Source: Trichosphaerium sp. ATCC 40318
Taxonomy: Eukaryota > Discosea > Flabellinia > Trichosidae
Reading direction: 5' to 3'
Assembly: GCA_038496445.1 (NCBI GenBank)
Contig: JALMLS010000531.1
Span: 62,001 to 126,000, forward strand
Length of the DNA: 64,000 bases
Part shown: piece by piece, positions 10,661 to 23,450 of the stretch
How positions within the stretch are numbered: position 1 is the first letter of the stretch
Layout: every line of letters starts with the position of its first letter
The notes under the pieces: model-generated
Told to the model about the DNA's origin: nothing
Databases searched by the model: none
Seen by the model: the letters and a program-made list of their open reading frames with translations, nothing else
Position numbers and translations under genes: made by a program

Positions 10661-11818
10661 TTAGTCATCATCACTTTGGTTTTTTTGATTTTTTTTAGTT
10701 AACCACATTCGTGTCCTTAGTAGATGTTCTTTGAATGTATTCATATCCAAGAATGAAGAAAGCTTTTCTATAGCATCTTCATCAATAACGCCATCTTCAA
10801 AATTATCTTCTTCTTCTTCAATCAGTGACATCTCTTCAGAAGAAACAAAAGTAACATCGCCTTTTGAAGTAAAAGACTTTAACTTTTGTCCACCACTTAT
10901 ACTTGACCAATGACAATATGATCTATAAGCAAACCAATATAAAGGAAAGTTCGGTATTACAGGTACAATAAAGAAAGGTAAAAAAATAGGCATACATCCG
11001 AGGTTGACGTAAAACCAGAACCAATGTTTTTTTAAACGTGCTGATACAATACTATCCAAATCTTTTAATGTTTTTTTGTTATCCCATCTTGAAGGTAGAA
11101 CTATACTAACTGATTCTGTTGTTGTAGATATATTAGATAACACAGATTCCATAGGGTCTATTTTTGCCATTTGTTCTTGTGCTTTCTTTGAAGACAGTTA
11201 GCAAAAAAGCGCAAAAAACTATGTACTGTTTTATAACTTTTTACGTTTTCGCTCTCTTTCACTCCACAGAATCAGTTATTGCAATTGCAAATACTTGCCG
11301 TGGAGTCATAAAAAACGTGAGATGATTTGAATTTAATTATTGTCACGTGACATAGGTTGCAACAAAAAAAGACTGAGACATTTTTATGTACCCTATAAGC
11401 ATAACCTATCCACGAATCTGGTTTTGCTTTGCGCATGTTTTCCCATTGCTCGGTTGCCAAATCCAAACCTTTGTATAGCAGTTTTCTAAAGCGTACCAAT
11501 GTTAGTATAGCTTTTATTTCATAGGTGAGCCGTATAATATTCGGATTTGAGCTGCGTTGGATGAAGAAACAGCGGAGAAAATTAAAATATTGTAAAAAGC
11601 AGTTTTTACGCATAGTATACGCGCCTGTAATCTAGCAGGGATAGTTTTGATACATCTAAACGTGGAGGTAATACACTTGCCGTATGTATCACCCACGATT
11701 GTTTAGGCTTTATATTTGGCTTTTTTACTATCGGAAATACTACGACGGATGTTGTGTGGTGCTTGTCGATTAACTCCAGCTTTTTAGGCGTAGAAAGTAG
11801 TCTGGTTGTAAGCCTCAT
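10661..11818 (-). CDS. Mitochondrial K+/H+ exchange-related protein
   Basis: Three exons: 11818 to about 11608 ('MRLTTRLLSTPKKLELIDKH'), a short exon near 11486-11389 ('LDLATEQWENMRKAKPD'), and a last exon from about 11189 to 10661. The join reads '...SWIGYAYR-KAQEQMAKIDP'. The core 'FIVPVIPNFPLYWFAYR' then 'SYCHWSSISGGQKL' matches the family named mitochondrial K+-H+ exchange-related (yeast YDL183C type): a presequence-like start, a Trp-rich 'TEQWENM' segment, two membrane segments around PVIPNxP and a W/YRxxSH motif. In yeast the family is linked to inner-membrane cation/proton exchange. The acidic C-terminal tail ('LIEEEEDNFEDGV') is a lineage-specific extension. Function is assigned from motifs only. 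Confidence 0.7.
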
Positions 11819-12065
11819 CAGTATATCGTACGTAGTGGAGCTAGGAGACCAAAAGACACAAACGCGCTGAACTTAGCTTGGCTTAGCCAAAAGCATAGTT
11901 AAGCCATTCATTTCTCATTGAGTCGTGTCACAATGTGTCAAAAGTTTATATGCAATAAGCTCAAGAATTCAAGACTGACAATTATATATCGATACTTTAG
12001 CTCAAGTTTAAAGTAAACATAGTCATGTAGTTTAAAATTACAGTTAATTGTTTTTTGGGAGAAAG

Positions 12066-13643
<1,578 letters not shown>

Positions 13644-13898
13644 TGGTGTTGCAATGTCGTTATTGAATATTTCGTATTTGGTAGGCAAAAATCACGAAAT
13701 GTGTCATTCGCAAAAAAAACGTTGGTTGTCATTTTGACCTTAAATGACACATGTCTAATACCCCTTGGTGTACTGTTTATTAAGAACATAACAGGTTCGG
13801 TTACCCTTTGTTTAAAATTTCTAGAACTAACTTTTTGAGTCTGCTGAGTCCAAAAACAAGAGGTGTTTTGTATTGTACAGATTGTGTAGACTAATGTA

Positions 13899-14150
13899 TT
13901 ATTCCAGCTCGGCGTATGGATTTTTCGATGTACATAGAAGAAAGAGTAGCGCCAATATTAATGCAATGACTGTAACGCCCAATAGACTCCCTACGGCTAT
14001 ACCGACAATATTTGACACTGCCATACCTGGAGATGGTGTAGGAGCTGTACTATTCGTTGTTGTGTTTGTGGTAGGCGCCAGTGTTGCCGCAAATGCCATA
14101 CTCAACATACATAAAAAAACTGTACGCGTAATATTACTTCTAGATGCCAT
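13899..14150 (-). CDS. Small type I membrane protein with Thr-rich ectodomain
   Basis: A single-exon frame of 83 residues: signal peptide ('TVFLCMLSMAFAATLA'), a short Thr/Asn/Pro-rich stalk with N-glycosylation-type sites ('TNTTTNSTAPTPSPG'), one membrane segment ('IVGIAVGSLLGVTVIALIL' region) and a short cytoplasmic tail 'CTSKNPYAELE'. A 24-bp longer start at 14174 is possible, but 14150 gives the better signal peptide. No family was recognised. The tail YAEL is of the YxxL tyrosine-motif type. It is divergent from the next gene, sharing a 122-bp promoter region. Confidence 0.6.
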   Translation of the reverse strand: MASRSNITRTVFLCMLSMAFAATLAPTTNTTTNSTAPTPSPGMAVSNIVGIAVGSLLGVTVIALILALLFLLCTSKNPYAELE

Positions 14151-14272
14151 AGAATAAATATTCATTTGTATCACCGGCGTCGAGCGTGACGTGAATGAAT
14201 TTTGATGTGCCGCACAAAAAGTTACATTTCCTTAATCTGTTAATCGCACTTAAACCTTTCGGAAAAGTGTAA

Positions 14273-15751
14273 ATGGCTAAGCAATGGGTGCATTGTCCTT
14301 TTTGTAAAACAAATTTCAGCGGTACTGTTAAAAAGCACTCGTATCAAAAGAAACACCGCCAAGCGCTTGACTATAGACTCAAAAGAGAAGCCAAGCGTAT
14401 TGCATTGCTTCAAACTGCAACACCTGAAAAGTGTCATGATACATTGAACTTTTGGTGTTATTTTTGCGCTACAGAACCAGGTACGCGTATATTAAGACCG
14501 TAATAACATTATTTAACAAAAAACTATTGTACGTAAACCAATAACAATTTAGCTGGCAAAATCGACAAAGAAAATGAAACAGAGATATGGTACGCACCAT
14601 AACGGTTTAATGTTTAAAATTCTATGCGTGCAAATTACTAAAGTGGCTAAAAAGGAGCGTACTATGGCGTCACTTGGCTGGAAAGAAGCATCGTAAGTCT
14701 CTTAATAAATTATGGGATGATTGGCAATTACCACAAGCGAGCAAAAGGACGTACCTCATGACAGCTGGAAAACTTAAATACGTGCGTGGTGGGAAACATA
14801 AAGGCGAATTCAGCCGCTTTAAAACCGTTCAAACGATTTTGTAAAGAGCTTACGGCTTGTGCCTTTAAATCGCCTTTCTGACTATTGTAGTGCCTTGAAT
14901 CGATTGATGAGAATGCTGATAGTGATGACGATGATACAGGTGTATCCTATAAAGACAAGGAAAATGACATCCTGTCGAATATTCCTTCTCCTAGTTACAA
15001 TTTGTTACCTCCTTCATCAACTAAAGCTGCTAACAAAAGAACATCCTCTGGACTTTTATATAATCCAAGTCCCAATCCAGATGGTATATAGTAAACGTAG
15101 CATCCATGTACTAACAGTCTTTAAGGGGAAAGTGCATTAGTACAAGAATCTTATGGCGAAAGTAAGTTTGGTTGACACATTGTGACATTCTATTTTTGGA
15201 CCAAAAATACTAAATACTACTGTAGGTATACTTCGTGTAAATAGGCGTAAGAGCATGAATAGACGTAATATGAATACAGGAGCAAAACCTCCATGGTTAG
15301 AAGACGATGAATATGAGCTTGATAAGGCAATAAAACTAAATGACACAGAGTATTTAGAAAAGGTACTGTTCGAAAATTCTTTGTTTTTTCTTACTGTTGA
15401 CTAACTTCTAAGATTTTTTTTTACCTCTTCATACACTTAATACTATCCTAGGAGCTTGTAAAAGCTAGAAAAATGAGTGCTTATAAAAAATTAAATGATA
15501 AGAATCCTAATAGAGTTGGTGCTCATTTTTCAAGAATGATGCAGTTAAAGCTTGTACGAAGTTTTGTGTTTGGTTCTGCTTGTTCTCTTTTTTTTTATGT
15601 GGAAAACTTATATTTCATTTAGGCGACTGCTGACGCATCAAAAAATTGGTTGCCAAGTTTTGGACGTGTTTGGCAATCAGGGCCACGAAGTATGTCAAAA
15701 ACAGAGTTCAAGAATGAGAGACCAACCAAACGGAGACGTACAAAAATGTAA
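14273..15751 (+). CDS. CENATAC (CCDC84)-like splicing factor
   Basis: CENATAC is a component of the minor (U12-type) spliceosome needed for AT-AC intron removal. Its characteristic motifs appear in order across about six exons: an N-terminal C2H2-like finger ('CPFCKTNFSGTVKKHSYQKKH'), a second Cys pair ('FWCYFC'), 'HLAGKKHRKSLNKLWDD' (human protein: HLASPEHKKATNKFWW), 'GAKPPWLEDDEYE' (human GATPPWMIQDEEY), 'RVGAHFSRM', and the C-terminal signature 'NWLPSFGRVWQSGPR' (human GWLPSFGRVWNNGRR). The end is a Lys/Arg-rich tail, 'NERPTKRRRTKM'. All conserved regions are present and in order, so it is probably functional. Exon boundaries around 14480-14660 and 15080-15240 are less certain. It implies that the organism retains a minor spliceosome or a derived role of this protein. 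Confidence 0.9.
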
Positions 15752-15816
15752 ATAAACTTGTTTTCTTTATACTATTCTGTTGAGTAGCTTGCTGTTGGAC
15801 GAGCGTTGGGTGCTTG

Positions 15817-17068
15817 CTTAGAAACAGTATTGTGCTGCATGAGAGTCCTCTGATGTATGAGCCTTATCAGCTGCCTTGCGTGAAGCAACAACCTTTGAAC
15901 ATAATTAGGCATGACAAAGTTAGTACAACAAACCTGGGCCTGTGCTCGCTCTGCTTCGGTGTTGTCTGCCGTATTATATGATTCAACTGCTTGTGTTGCA
16001 TGTTTATCTGCTTCTTTTGTAATGTATCGCGGTAAAACAAGCCGTGTAGCAGATCTTATATGTCGTTCTGTCAGTGTACTATCTCCAACCCTATTAACTT
16101 GTAACTGTACTTGCAACTACGTTTAACATACTGCTGTGCTAATAGGTTTGCTTCGTTAATAATAGTTGACTTCCAATCCATTACCATGGATACCATAACT
16201 GCCATTGCACTCTCGGATATATCTAGAACCTTGTTAAATAACCACATAGTCACGTCTTTTAGAAGAATATCTTACCCATTTGCGGATGTACGTTTTTCAA
16301 AGTTGCATATATTGAGTTTATAGTCTCGTTCCCAGGTGGCGGTACGTATGACGATTCAGTGTCCGGACACATCCAAGCGTCCTTTGATAGTTCTGTTAGA
16401 ATCAATGTCAATCTTATTCACTGTACTTCTTCATTATTAGGGTCTAGAAATGACCAACCGTCTATTAGCTCAGGATCTTCTTTAATGAGTTCGATTATTC
16501 TATCCCACAGCAGAGTTTCTGTCCCTTCAAAACAAGGAACTTTATTTCGCCTATGTGGATTTTTTAGAAAAATCACCACGTGCTGTTAAAGCCATCAAAG
16601 ACATTCACCGCACTTGAAAAAACTTGAAATTTCTGGCAGTGATGTAAGAGATATACTGTCCAGACGAATATACGGTTGATTAAGGTCTACAGGGACCAAC
16701 ACTAGATCAAAGAACTTTACTGACAACTTCAACCAAGAGAATTAAGTTAACGGGTTTGTCTAGTGTTGTAGTGATGCATACGTTGCTAAGAGCTCTCTCA
16801 CAGTACGCTACTTGGTATTCTGAAGCCTTCAGTTCTAAATTCTTGCTTGTAGTAGTGGCTGCAACAAGCCGATCTTCGTTTATTTTAATCTCGAGCATCC
16901 TTTCCCAAAATTGCACGTGAGCTTGTTTATAAACCTTAAATTCGCGTACACGTTTTTGTATGCGCCTGAGAATGTTGTAATATCGCTATTTGCCGACGAA
17001 ACGCAAGGCGATGTTGTTTGAGGTTCCATTATACTGTCTCTACGCCAAAGCGCATAGTTAGACGCCAT
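15817..17068 (-). CDS. Novel protein with C-terminal H2B-like histone fold
   Basis: Exons joined on the minus strand give about 330 residues. The C-terminal third aligns with core histone H2B almost end to end: 'INSIYATLKNVHPQM' (H2B: YKVLKQVHPDTG), 'DISESAMAVMVSMVMD' (H2B: GISSKAMSIMNSFVND), 'INEANLLAQQYVKR' (H2B: AGEASRLAHYNKR), 'TLTERHIRSATRLVLP' (H2B: TITSREIQTAVRLLLP) and 'ITKEADKHATQAVESYN' (H2B: LAKHAVSEGTKAVTKYT). The N-terminal ~200 residues ('MASNYALWRRDSIM' onward, with 'FFDLVLVPVDLNQPYIRLDS', 'HVVIFLKNPHRRNKVP', 'LLWDRIIELIKEDPELID') are not a histone tail and match nothing I know. The short last exon is basic ('ASRKAADKAHTSEDSH'). Several inferred introns are only about 20-60 nt. 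The fold suggests a chromatin or histone-fold-complex role. Confidence is high for the H2B fold, moderate that the N-terminal exons belong to it. Confidence 0.7.
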
Positions 17069-17208
17069 GTTAAGATTCAGAGCAAGTGTTCGGTTCCACG
17101 AAAAGCTTACTTGCCTCGGACGATATTTGTGCAATAGGGTACCTATCTAGTTAATTTGTCTCAGCTCTTTTTGTAAGACTTGTGACAAACGAAAGTGCAC
17201 TTAACAGC

Positions 17209-17216
17209 CTTTAAGT
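17209..17216. repeat. Left 8-bp target-site duplication of the hAT-like element
   Basis: CTTTAAGT, identical to the copy at 17969-17976 immediately outside the right terminus. Confidence 0.85.
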
Positions 17217-17968
17217 TAGAGATGGCAGAAATACCGGTCCGAACCGGTTCCGGACCGAAACGCAAAGACCAGTCCGTAAACGGTCCAAACGGTCCGCTGT
17301 CAAAGGGAGTACCCTTGGAAAATCGGAAAAATAGCCGAAAAAGGAATTTTTGTCAAAGGGTACTCCCTTGGATTTTTATCGGTCCAAACGGTCCCTGTCA
17401 CAAAATCTCAGAACCCTCCATCTATTGACCTACTCACTGTGTGCATGCACGTAAGGTGGCTGTACACTTTTTGTGGCAGGTTTGAATATCACCACTTTTT
17501 TTTTTTCATACCTAAAATAGTTTAGATACTATTATTTCGCGTAAGCAATGCACTTGATATGTTGCTCTACACACAAAGTGATAAAAAGATGTTTGGGTGA
17601 AAGTGTATGAAAGTATGTAACATCACGTGATTTTGTCCAAATGTCAAAATAACGTCACCACAGGCACATTTTGACTCAAAAAAAGTAGCGGCCAGGCCAG
17701 CGTGACCTTGTTTTACCCGCGCTAAACTTAATTTTGTTAAAACGGGCTGATTGAGGGCTTTCAACCACTCTATGTGTAGAAATCTCAATTTTAAGGCGTT
17801 TCAGGCTACTTTTAATCAAAATAAAGTGAGTGGTGGTTCAAAAAGAAGCCACTTACATTGTTATTCACTGAATGAATACTGCTCTTGTTCTAAATCACGG
17901 ACCGGTTACGGACCGAAAACCGATATATTGAAACCGGACCGGTATCGGACCGGTATTTGCCACCTCTA
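17217..17968. mobile_element. Non-autonomous hAT-like DNA transposon (MITE-like), 752 bp
   Basis: Both ends carry imperfect inverted repeats. The left end begins TAGAGATGGCAGAAATACCG; the reverse complement of the right end begins TAGAGGTGGCAAATACCGG. Both then run into GGTCCG/CCGGACC-rich sequence. The start TAGAGRTGGCA is typical of hAT-superfamily termini. The element is bounded on both sides by an identical 8-bp target duplication, CTTTAAGT, at 17209-17216 and 17969-17976; 8 bp is the hAT hallmark. Inside there is a second inverted motif (CAAAGGGAGTACCCTTGG at about 17300 and CAAAGGGTACTCCCTTGG near 17357) and no frame resembling a transposase, so it depends on an enzyme encoded elsewhere. 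It sits between the histone-fold gene start and the next gene. Confidence 0.85.
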
Positions 17969-17976
17969 CTTTAAGT
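17969..17976. repeat. Right 8-bp target-site duplication of the hAT-like element
   Basis: CTTTAAGT, identical to the copy at 17209-17216. Its perfect state suggests that the insertion is not very old. Confidence 0.85.
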
Positions 17977-18452
17977 TGACAATAATTTTTGCCGCTCAGA
18001 CTTTTTCTCAGCCGCTACAGACTCAATGTGTGGTAATGGTTAGTGACAGAACCTTTTTAAGGAGTATCTTATTAGTACAATATAAAAGAGCGAAAGAAAT
18101 GCTTAGACAAATGTTCAAAAAAAGTAAAATAAAGTTTATTATTTTGTAGGGTCGTATTACAGTACATCACCTTGAAGCGCTTGTGCCATAAGCATTTGAA
18201 CCAATCTTGCCATTGTAGCTCTTGAACATTGCAAGCGGCATCACAGTTTGTGACATCCTAAACTATTATGGCAACAATCAATCTTCACACCTTCTACAAC
18301 ATTCCGCACAGTGTGCTTACAACAACAGATAAAAACGAATTATGACAACTGTTTGTTCAATGTTCCAGAAAACAATCATGACATTACATTTTAGGGATAC
18401 GTCACGTATCACTAACAGTCTATACTTTATTATTTAAGAGCAAAGTATCAGC
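17977..18452. other. Intergenic, nothing recognised
   Basis: Short frames only. No splice-supported exon chain was found. Confidence 0.4.
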
Positions 18453-18854
18453 ATGCACCTCTTAACTGTATTGCTAGTCTCTGTATTCATTACAAATAAA
18501 GCAGCAGCATTTGTTAGTACGTTTGAACATACTCTAGGTGTTGTGACAGAGTTTGTTTCTATCGTTGTTATAGGCATTGGTGACACCGGTAATTGTCAAT
18601 TGATGCTCATGAGAAGGGATGGTGACTTGTTTGCTGATTCTACAACAACCTCTGGTCCACACTATCCAAACTTTGTGGTAGCTGAAGAAGATATGGAAAA
18701 TGTTGAGTATAAACGTGTTACTGGTTTGAATACTGTATACTATGACATTGACCCATCAGGTGTTACTATTAGCTTTGATATTCAACCCGGTCACATACTG
18801 GTTCCTACCGAGTTAGTGTGCAGCTTTAATAATGGGGTAATCGTAGAAGGTTAG
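18453..18854 (+). CDS. Secreted protein of unknown family
   Basis: A single open frame of 133 residues starting with a clear signal peptide ('MHLLTVLLVSVFITNKAAAF'). The mature part looks beta-rich, with alternating hydrophobic strands ('FVSIVVIGIGDTGNCQLMLM', 'GVTISFDIQPGHILVPTEL') and two Cys. No family was recognised. The last codons, followed by GGTTAG, could hide a donor, so further exons are possible. A repeated block begins about 105 bp downstream. Confidence 0.55.
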   Translation: MHLLTVLLVSVFITNKAAAFVSTFEHTLGVVTEFVSIVVIGIGDTGNCQLMLMRRDGDLFADSTTTSGPHYPNFVVAEEDMENVEYKRVTGLNTVYYDIDPSGVTISFDIQPGHILVPTELVCSFNNGVIVEG

Positions 18855-18960
18855 TTTATTTGAACAATAACAGAGTTGCCTAAGTAACAGTACTATAGGT
18901 TCTACTACTGAAACACCAGTATCAGGGTTTTCTATAACAACGCCAACAAGAAATTCGTTT

Positions 18961-19202
18961 AAGTGCGTTCTTTGTTCATGTCCACGCGCAATTTTGTTTA
19001 ACGTCATGTTAGGGCTTTGATTCCTCGCTTGAGATCATTTGTTCCTACTTTGAGGATTCAATTTCCAGTATGTATACCTATTAGTAAAAGCGCATCAGCT
19101 CTAAGAGTACGCCTTCTTCAACAATAAAGTTGATCAATAAAGACTGCAGAAGGATAAATAAACAATGTGTTGTTATTGTAAGCTCATAAACTTGATTAAA
19201 TA
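18961..19202 (+). repeat. Dispersed direct repeat, copy 1
   Basis: The core from about 18991 to 19123 is nearly identical to 23490-23618, differing at only a few positions. Both cores are followed, after a diverged stretch, by AGCTCATAAACTTGATTAAA versus AGCTCGTAAACTTGATTAAA. No long frame spans it on either strand. It has no obvious terminal inverted repeats. Both copies lie 3' of a minus-strand gene. Confidence 0.8.
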
Positions 19203-19390
19203 ATTGAGCATAGTCTGTAGTACGACTTAAGTGACAGCAACGTTGATCATACTTCTATTTCGGGCATTCCTCACATAGCGCTGTTTCAATTTAACGTTAA
19301 TTTACTTTTCAAATCAGTAAGCACGTGATTTTCTGCTCCTACCCATCACAAAAGTATTTCATGTCAAACGCTTGGTCTTTATTATTGTTA

Positions 19391-22300
19391 TTACAAGGTA
19401 TTGGAGGCGGAGGCATCTGTGAAGCTTGTACTAATACCTGTATTCTTAGAAAAGAATGATTTAGCATTAAGAATTGCTCCAAATGTTGTTTTATGTAAGA
19501 ATAGAACATTTATTGTGATAACTAGTGAAGTATTAGCGTAATTCACGAACGCACAAATGACGTACATGCACCAAGGTTAATGAGTGAAGCTATGATTGCA
19601 AACATTGCAAATCTTTCTATATTTGCAACAGCAATAGCGAAGCATAGCAAAGCAAAGAAAGTGACGTTGTATACAACAAAGAAAATAACACGTGATTCGT
19701 TAAACACCTTAATTGGTATCTTTCTTATTCTAAAACCCAAAACACTGCAAGTTAAAAGCAACAGCCCCTTTTGTCCACGTGTTAAGATTTAATAGCTATT
19801 AACGTTTGTTACAGAACGTACGTTTGCACCAGCAATGATATTTCTGATAACCAAGAATCCTGTAGTTGTAGAGCACTTGTGGTAGTTGTTGCTAATTCTT
19901 ATTGAGTCAACCACAACAATTGTCTGGCTTGATTGATGAACAATTGTCTATGAACGAACATCAGAAACTGTATTTTTTGAGAATATATACGCACCAGCAC
20001 AGAAAGACATATAATATGACAACCAACAATGATGGCGACCCACATGAAAACAACGCTACCAGATATTTTATAGACAGCAGTTGACTTGTTCGAAAACAAT
20101 CTTTCCAACCGAAGTGTCTTTGCAAAAATAGGTCTTTAGAGAACAAGTAAGTACACTATAATAAAGTACTTTCAAAGTCCAAGGCGTACGCAAACAGAAG
20201 TAGAAAGCCAATATCAAGAATCCAAGGTTGAATGACACAAGAGGCGTCTGTAACAACGTTTGGCATTAACGTGAATACACTTCCAGCAAGAATACAAGCG
20301 CCCAACAGACTTATTCCCATGAATACAGGAGAAGATGCCTATTCAGAAGTTATGTATGTGTACTAGGTATGTTATTCTAGTACCTTAACAGCCCGTTGTT
20401 TGATGTTGAGAACCAAGAATATAGCCCAACCAATGTACACAGCAATAAAGAGACATGACATTGCAGTAATTGCAATTTCCGTCCAGTGACCTTCAAGTAC
20501 CAGTCAAACATTAAGTTCATTCCGTCTCAATTGCGTACCATACTGAGGATCAAAGATTCGTTCTTTCCATGTTGGCATTGGATAGATTAGGTCCTTGTTC
20601 TGAGTGTCGCTTGGGCCTAATCCACAGTCAACAAGTTGCTATTAAAAGTGCTATTAAGTCTTACCAACAATTTCGAGATCACCACGTGTTTGAATTTGTA
20701 CATGCAACCAATCTTTTTGTTGTTCTCTAGTAGAACTCCAAGAGTACAAGCCAGCAAGAGTATCCAGCTTTGTTCTTAGTATGATATCATAGAGAATGTC
20801 ATCAACCTTTAGAAAAAAACAATTTAATAACAGGACGACATTATGCACCACTTACACTTTGGACGTCACATCCAGTATTATTAGAAACTGTAACCAGTTT
20901 ATCATCAGCGTTCATCTATAGCAAGGTGTTTGTTAGTGAAAAAAAGAAGGAATGTTCAGTGTACCATTAGGTTGGTTGGATTGTTGGCAATAGCGATTTT
21001 CACAGCATTGTAGATAACAGAGTATAAACCAGCTAAATTTGCTGTGAAAATTGACGACTCCTCTTCACCTGCGTCTCTAAGGCGATTTCTGAAGTTAGTC
21101 CAGTTACCAAAAGTACCGGGAGGGTAGGTAATTTCATCATCGTGCTGTAAAAAAGGTTAACAAACTATAAGAATAAAGAATAAAATGTACTTGTGCAACA
21201 GAGCTAGTGTAATGGTACAAACTTTGATCAAAGACATCTGTAAATATTGATATTGCTTCACCAATAGCAAGATATCTGGGGGTATAATCGTCTTCCCTGA
21301 GAGTCTCGAGAACTTGACCAGCACTGTCAAGCAACAAATGACAAAAGAACCTAACAAATAATGTAAGAAAAAGCCGTATGTTTAAACTCACCATGCATCA
21401 GGATCTAAAGCAGCTGCCGCACGCGCATTAGCTGAATGATTTCGTTTCACATCATCCGGAAAATCACGGTGATCTTGAGCAGCACCGCTAGGTGTAGCCT
21501 GAGCGGGACCTGGATTAGAAACGTTAAGCACAATAATTTTAGAACAAAAGCAATAAAGTTTGGTGTAACGTACTGTCCATCATAATATATTCTCCTACCA
21601 CTTCCATACCAGCTAAACGCAAAGCTAATCTAAACTCGGCATTGAGGCATCTACAAAAGGATTGTCATTAAGTTCAGAAAATACTGTCCAAAGTCATACC
21701 GTGGACTAAGAAAATCACGCGGACTTCCGCTATAAAATAAAGCAACGGTTTTCGCTCCAGCAATACGTAAACTTTGGATAGCCGTTTTATGAGAGTTATC
21801 AGTACTAGGCCCCGCGCTTAGTGCGTAACTAGAGCTCCGTGCAAATACGTTGAAAAGGTTGCCAATCGACACTATAAAAAGTGGTTAAACTAAAGCACAA
21901 ACATTGTGAACCAACTTTCAATGGCAACATCCACCTCAACGTTTCCACTACGCAGTAAAAAAAATCATTTTGAAGTGATCTCTTTGGAGAATTTTATGTA
22001 AGTTTCTCCGTCATTTTTTGAGAAAAACACGGGGTTTTCGGCTTTTCGCCTCTCGCTCACAACGCCCTTGAAAACACATAAAATAGTTGCAATTTGCTCT
22101 ACTACGCTAGTAAACGCCTTACAGAGGTGGGAACATTTAAGTGGATGAGGACACATTGCAAGAGATAAAAATAGTAGATATTTTCCGAACGTACGCAATA
22201 GCCTCTTGCGATTATCAGCAGAAGCAATAGTTTCCAAGGTAGCTCTAAAGCTGCTTGGGTTGACCACAATTGTCGTTTTTGGGTCATCAAATAGTTCTTC

Positions 22301-22684
22301 GTAAATACCTGCAATAATTGTGGTGTTTTCTGTTGTATCTTGCCTTGCTTCAAAGTGAAATCCTATTTTTTCTCCGTTGAGTTCGAGATACAAGTCTTGC
22401 TCTTTAATAATCTGTTCTACTATGTCTATAGTACGCCTATATAGGTTTAGAATATGAAAAAAGGCGTCAGTCTTTGCTGTAAGTTCCAAAGTCGGTACAA
22501 TAATGGTAGTGTGTTTACTTCAAACTGAGTAGCACTTAGCACAGTAGCTATAAACATTTACGTTAGATAAAAGCCGTATTTATGGTTAGTTTGTCTGCAT
22601 ACCTATTGTTATATTACGCTGTGCATTAATAGATACCAAAGAAGCAGTAACAAAAAGCAACAACACGACGTGATGTGCAGACAT
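19391..22684 (-). CDS. Class C G-protein-coupled receptor (GABA-B-like)
   Basis: Predicted plasma-membrane receptor with a Venus-flytrap ligand domain and seven membrane helices. Roughly a dozen exons. Start ATG 22684 encodes a signal peptide ('MSAHHVVLLLFVTASLVS'). The ectodomain fits a periplasmic-binding/ANF-receptor fold: 'SIQSLRIAGAKTVALFYSGS'-type strand and helix, 'CLNAEFRLALRLAGMEVVGE', 'DPDAWFFCHLLLDSAG', and near its end 'NLAGLYSVIYNAVKIAIA'. The membrane part begins 'TEIAITAMSCLFIAVYIGWA' and has 'ASSPVFMGISLLGACILAGS', parallel to GABA-B 'SSPYMNNLIILGGML', then 'VIQPWILDIGFLLLFAYALF', parallel to 'VRTWILTVGYTTAFGAMF'. Helices near 20060, 19730 and 19620 follow, and the last exon has 'ITINVLFLHKTTFGAIL' plus a short tail ending at TAA 19391-19393. 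A G-alpha gene lies 4 kb away. Individual exon edges are approximate. Confidence 0.8.
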
Positions 22685-23450
22685 TGTTTTTTGTTTAAAA
22701 GTGGATCCAAATTAAGAGGTATAGCCCCGTTTTGGTTTTAAGCTATCCGTAGCGTTGGTATCAAATTGAATAGCTTGTGAACTGTAAACATAACAATTGT
22801 TTGTAGACCCGAAAAATATAGTACTGCAAAACTTCTTTTTAAGAATGGTATGCGAGTGTGGTTAACTATTGACGTACCAATAGATTGTTTGTGAGAAATA
22901 TTAGTTAATAAGCTGGAAACGCGTGAATACGCGTTCAATAGGTCATACGGACGGCAATATACCAAGGGAAGGGTGCTAAGCGTAGTTTTGTATGATTTCA
23001 GTCAAAGATTGTTTAGAAACTGTCTAGGTATGACCAACGAGTTAATCTGCTTCATAGTTTCTATTTTTGAACTACCACAGAGCTCATTTTAGCAGTTTTT
23101 ACAATTTTCCTGAAGAGGAAGGAAAAAATGCTTATTTTGAAAGAGTAGACTCTCGCTGTCGGAGTGAGGTGGAACCTTAAACGACTATTGCACAACAACG
23201 CGAAAGCATATCTCGCCTTTCTCTTTAATTAGTTACTTTGGAGGTGACCCCGATTTTTGATTAGGTCAATACTCATAATCTAAACCAATTCCATGCCTCA
23301 TCATATCGTTTTAAAATTGTAGCATGGTACACAAACGTATTACCTTACGTCTTAAAGATCACGTGGTTTTTTTGCAAGTAGCATCAATGCAGTTGTGATA
23401 TCCTATCTCGTACATTCTCCCACATCCCACGCACGTGTGCTTTCCACATT
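22685..23450. other. Intergenic, nothing recognised
   Basis: One 75-codon minus-strand frame (22738-22965) has no recognisable features. Two CACGTG motifs occur near 23359 and 23432. Confidence 0.4.
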
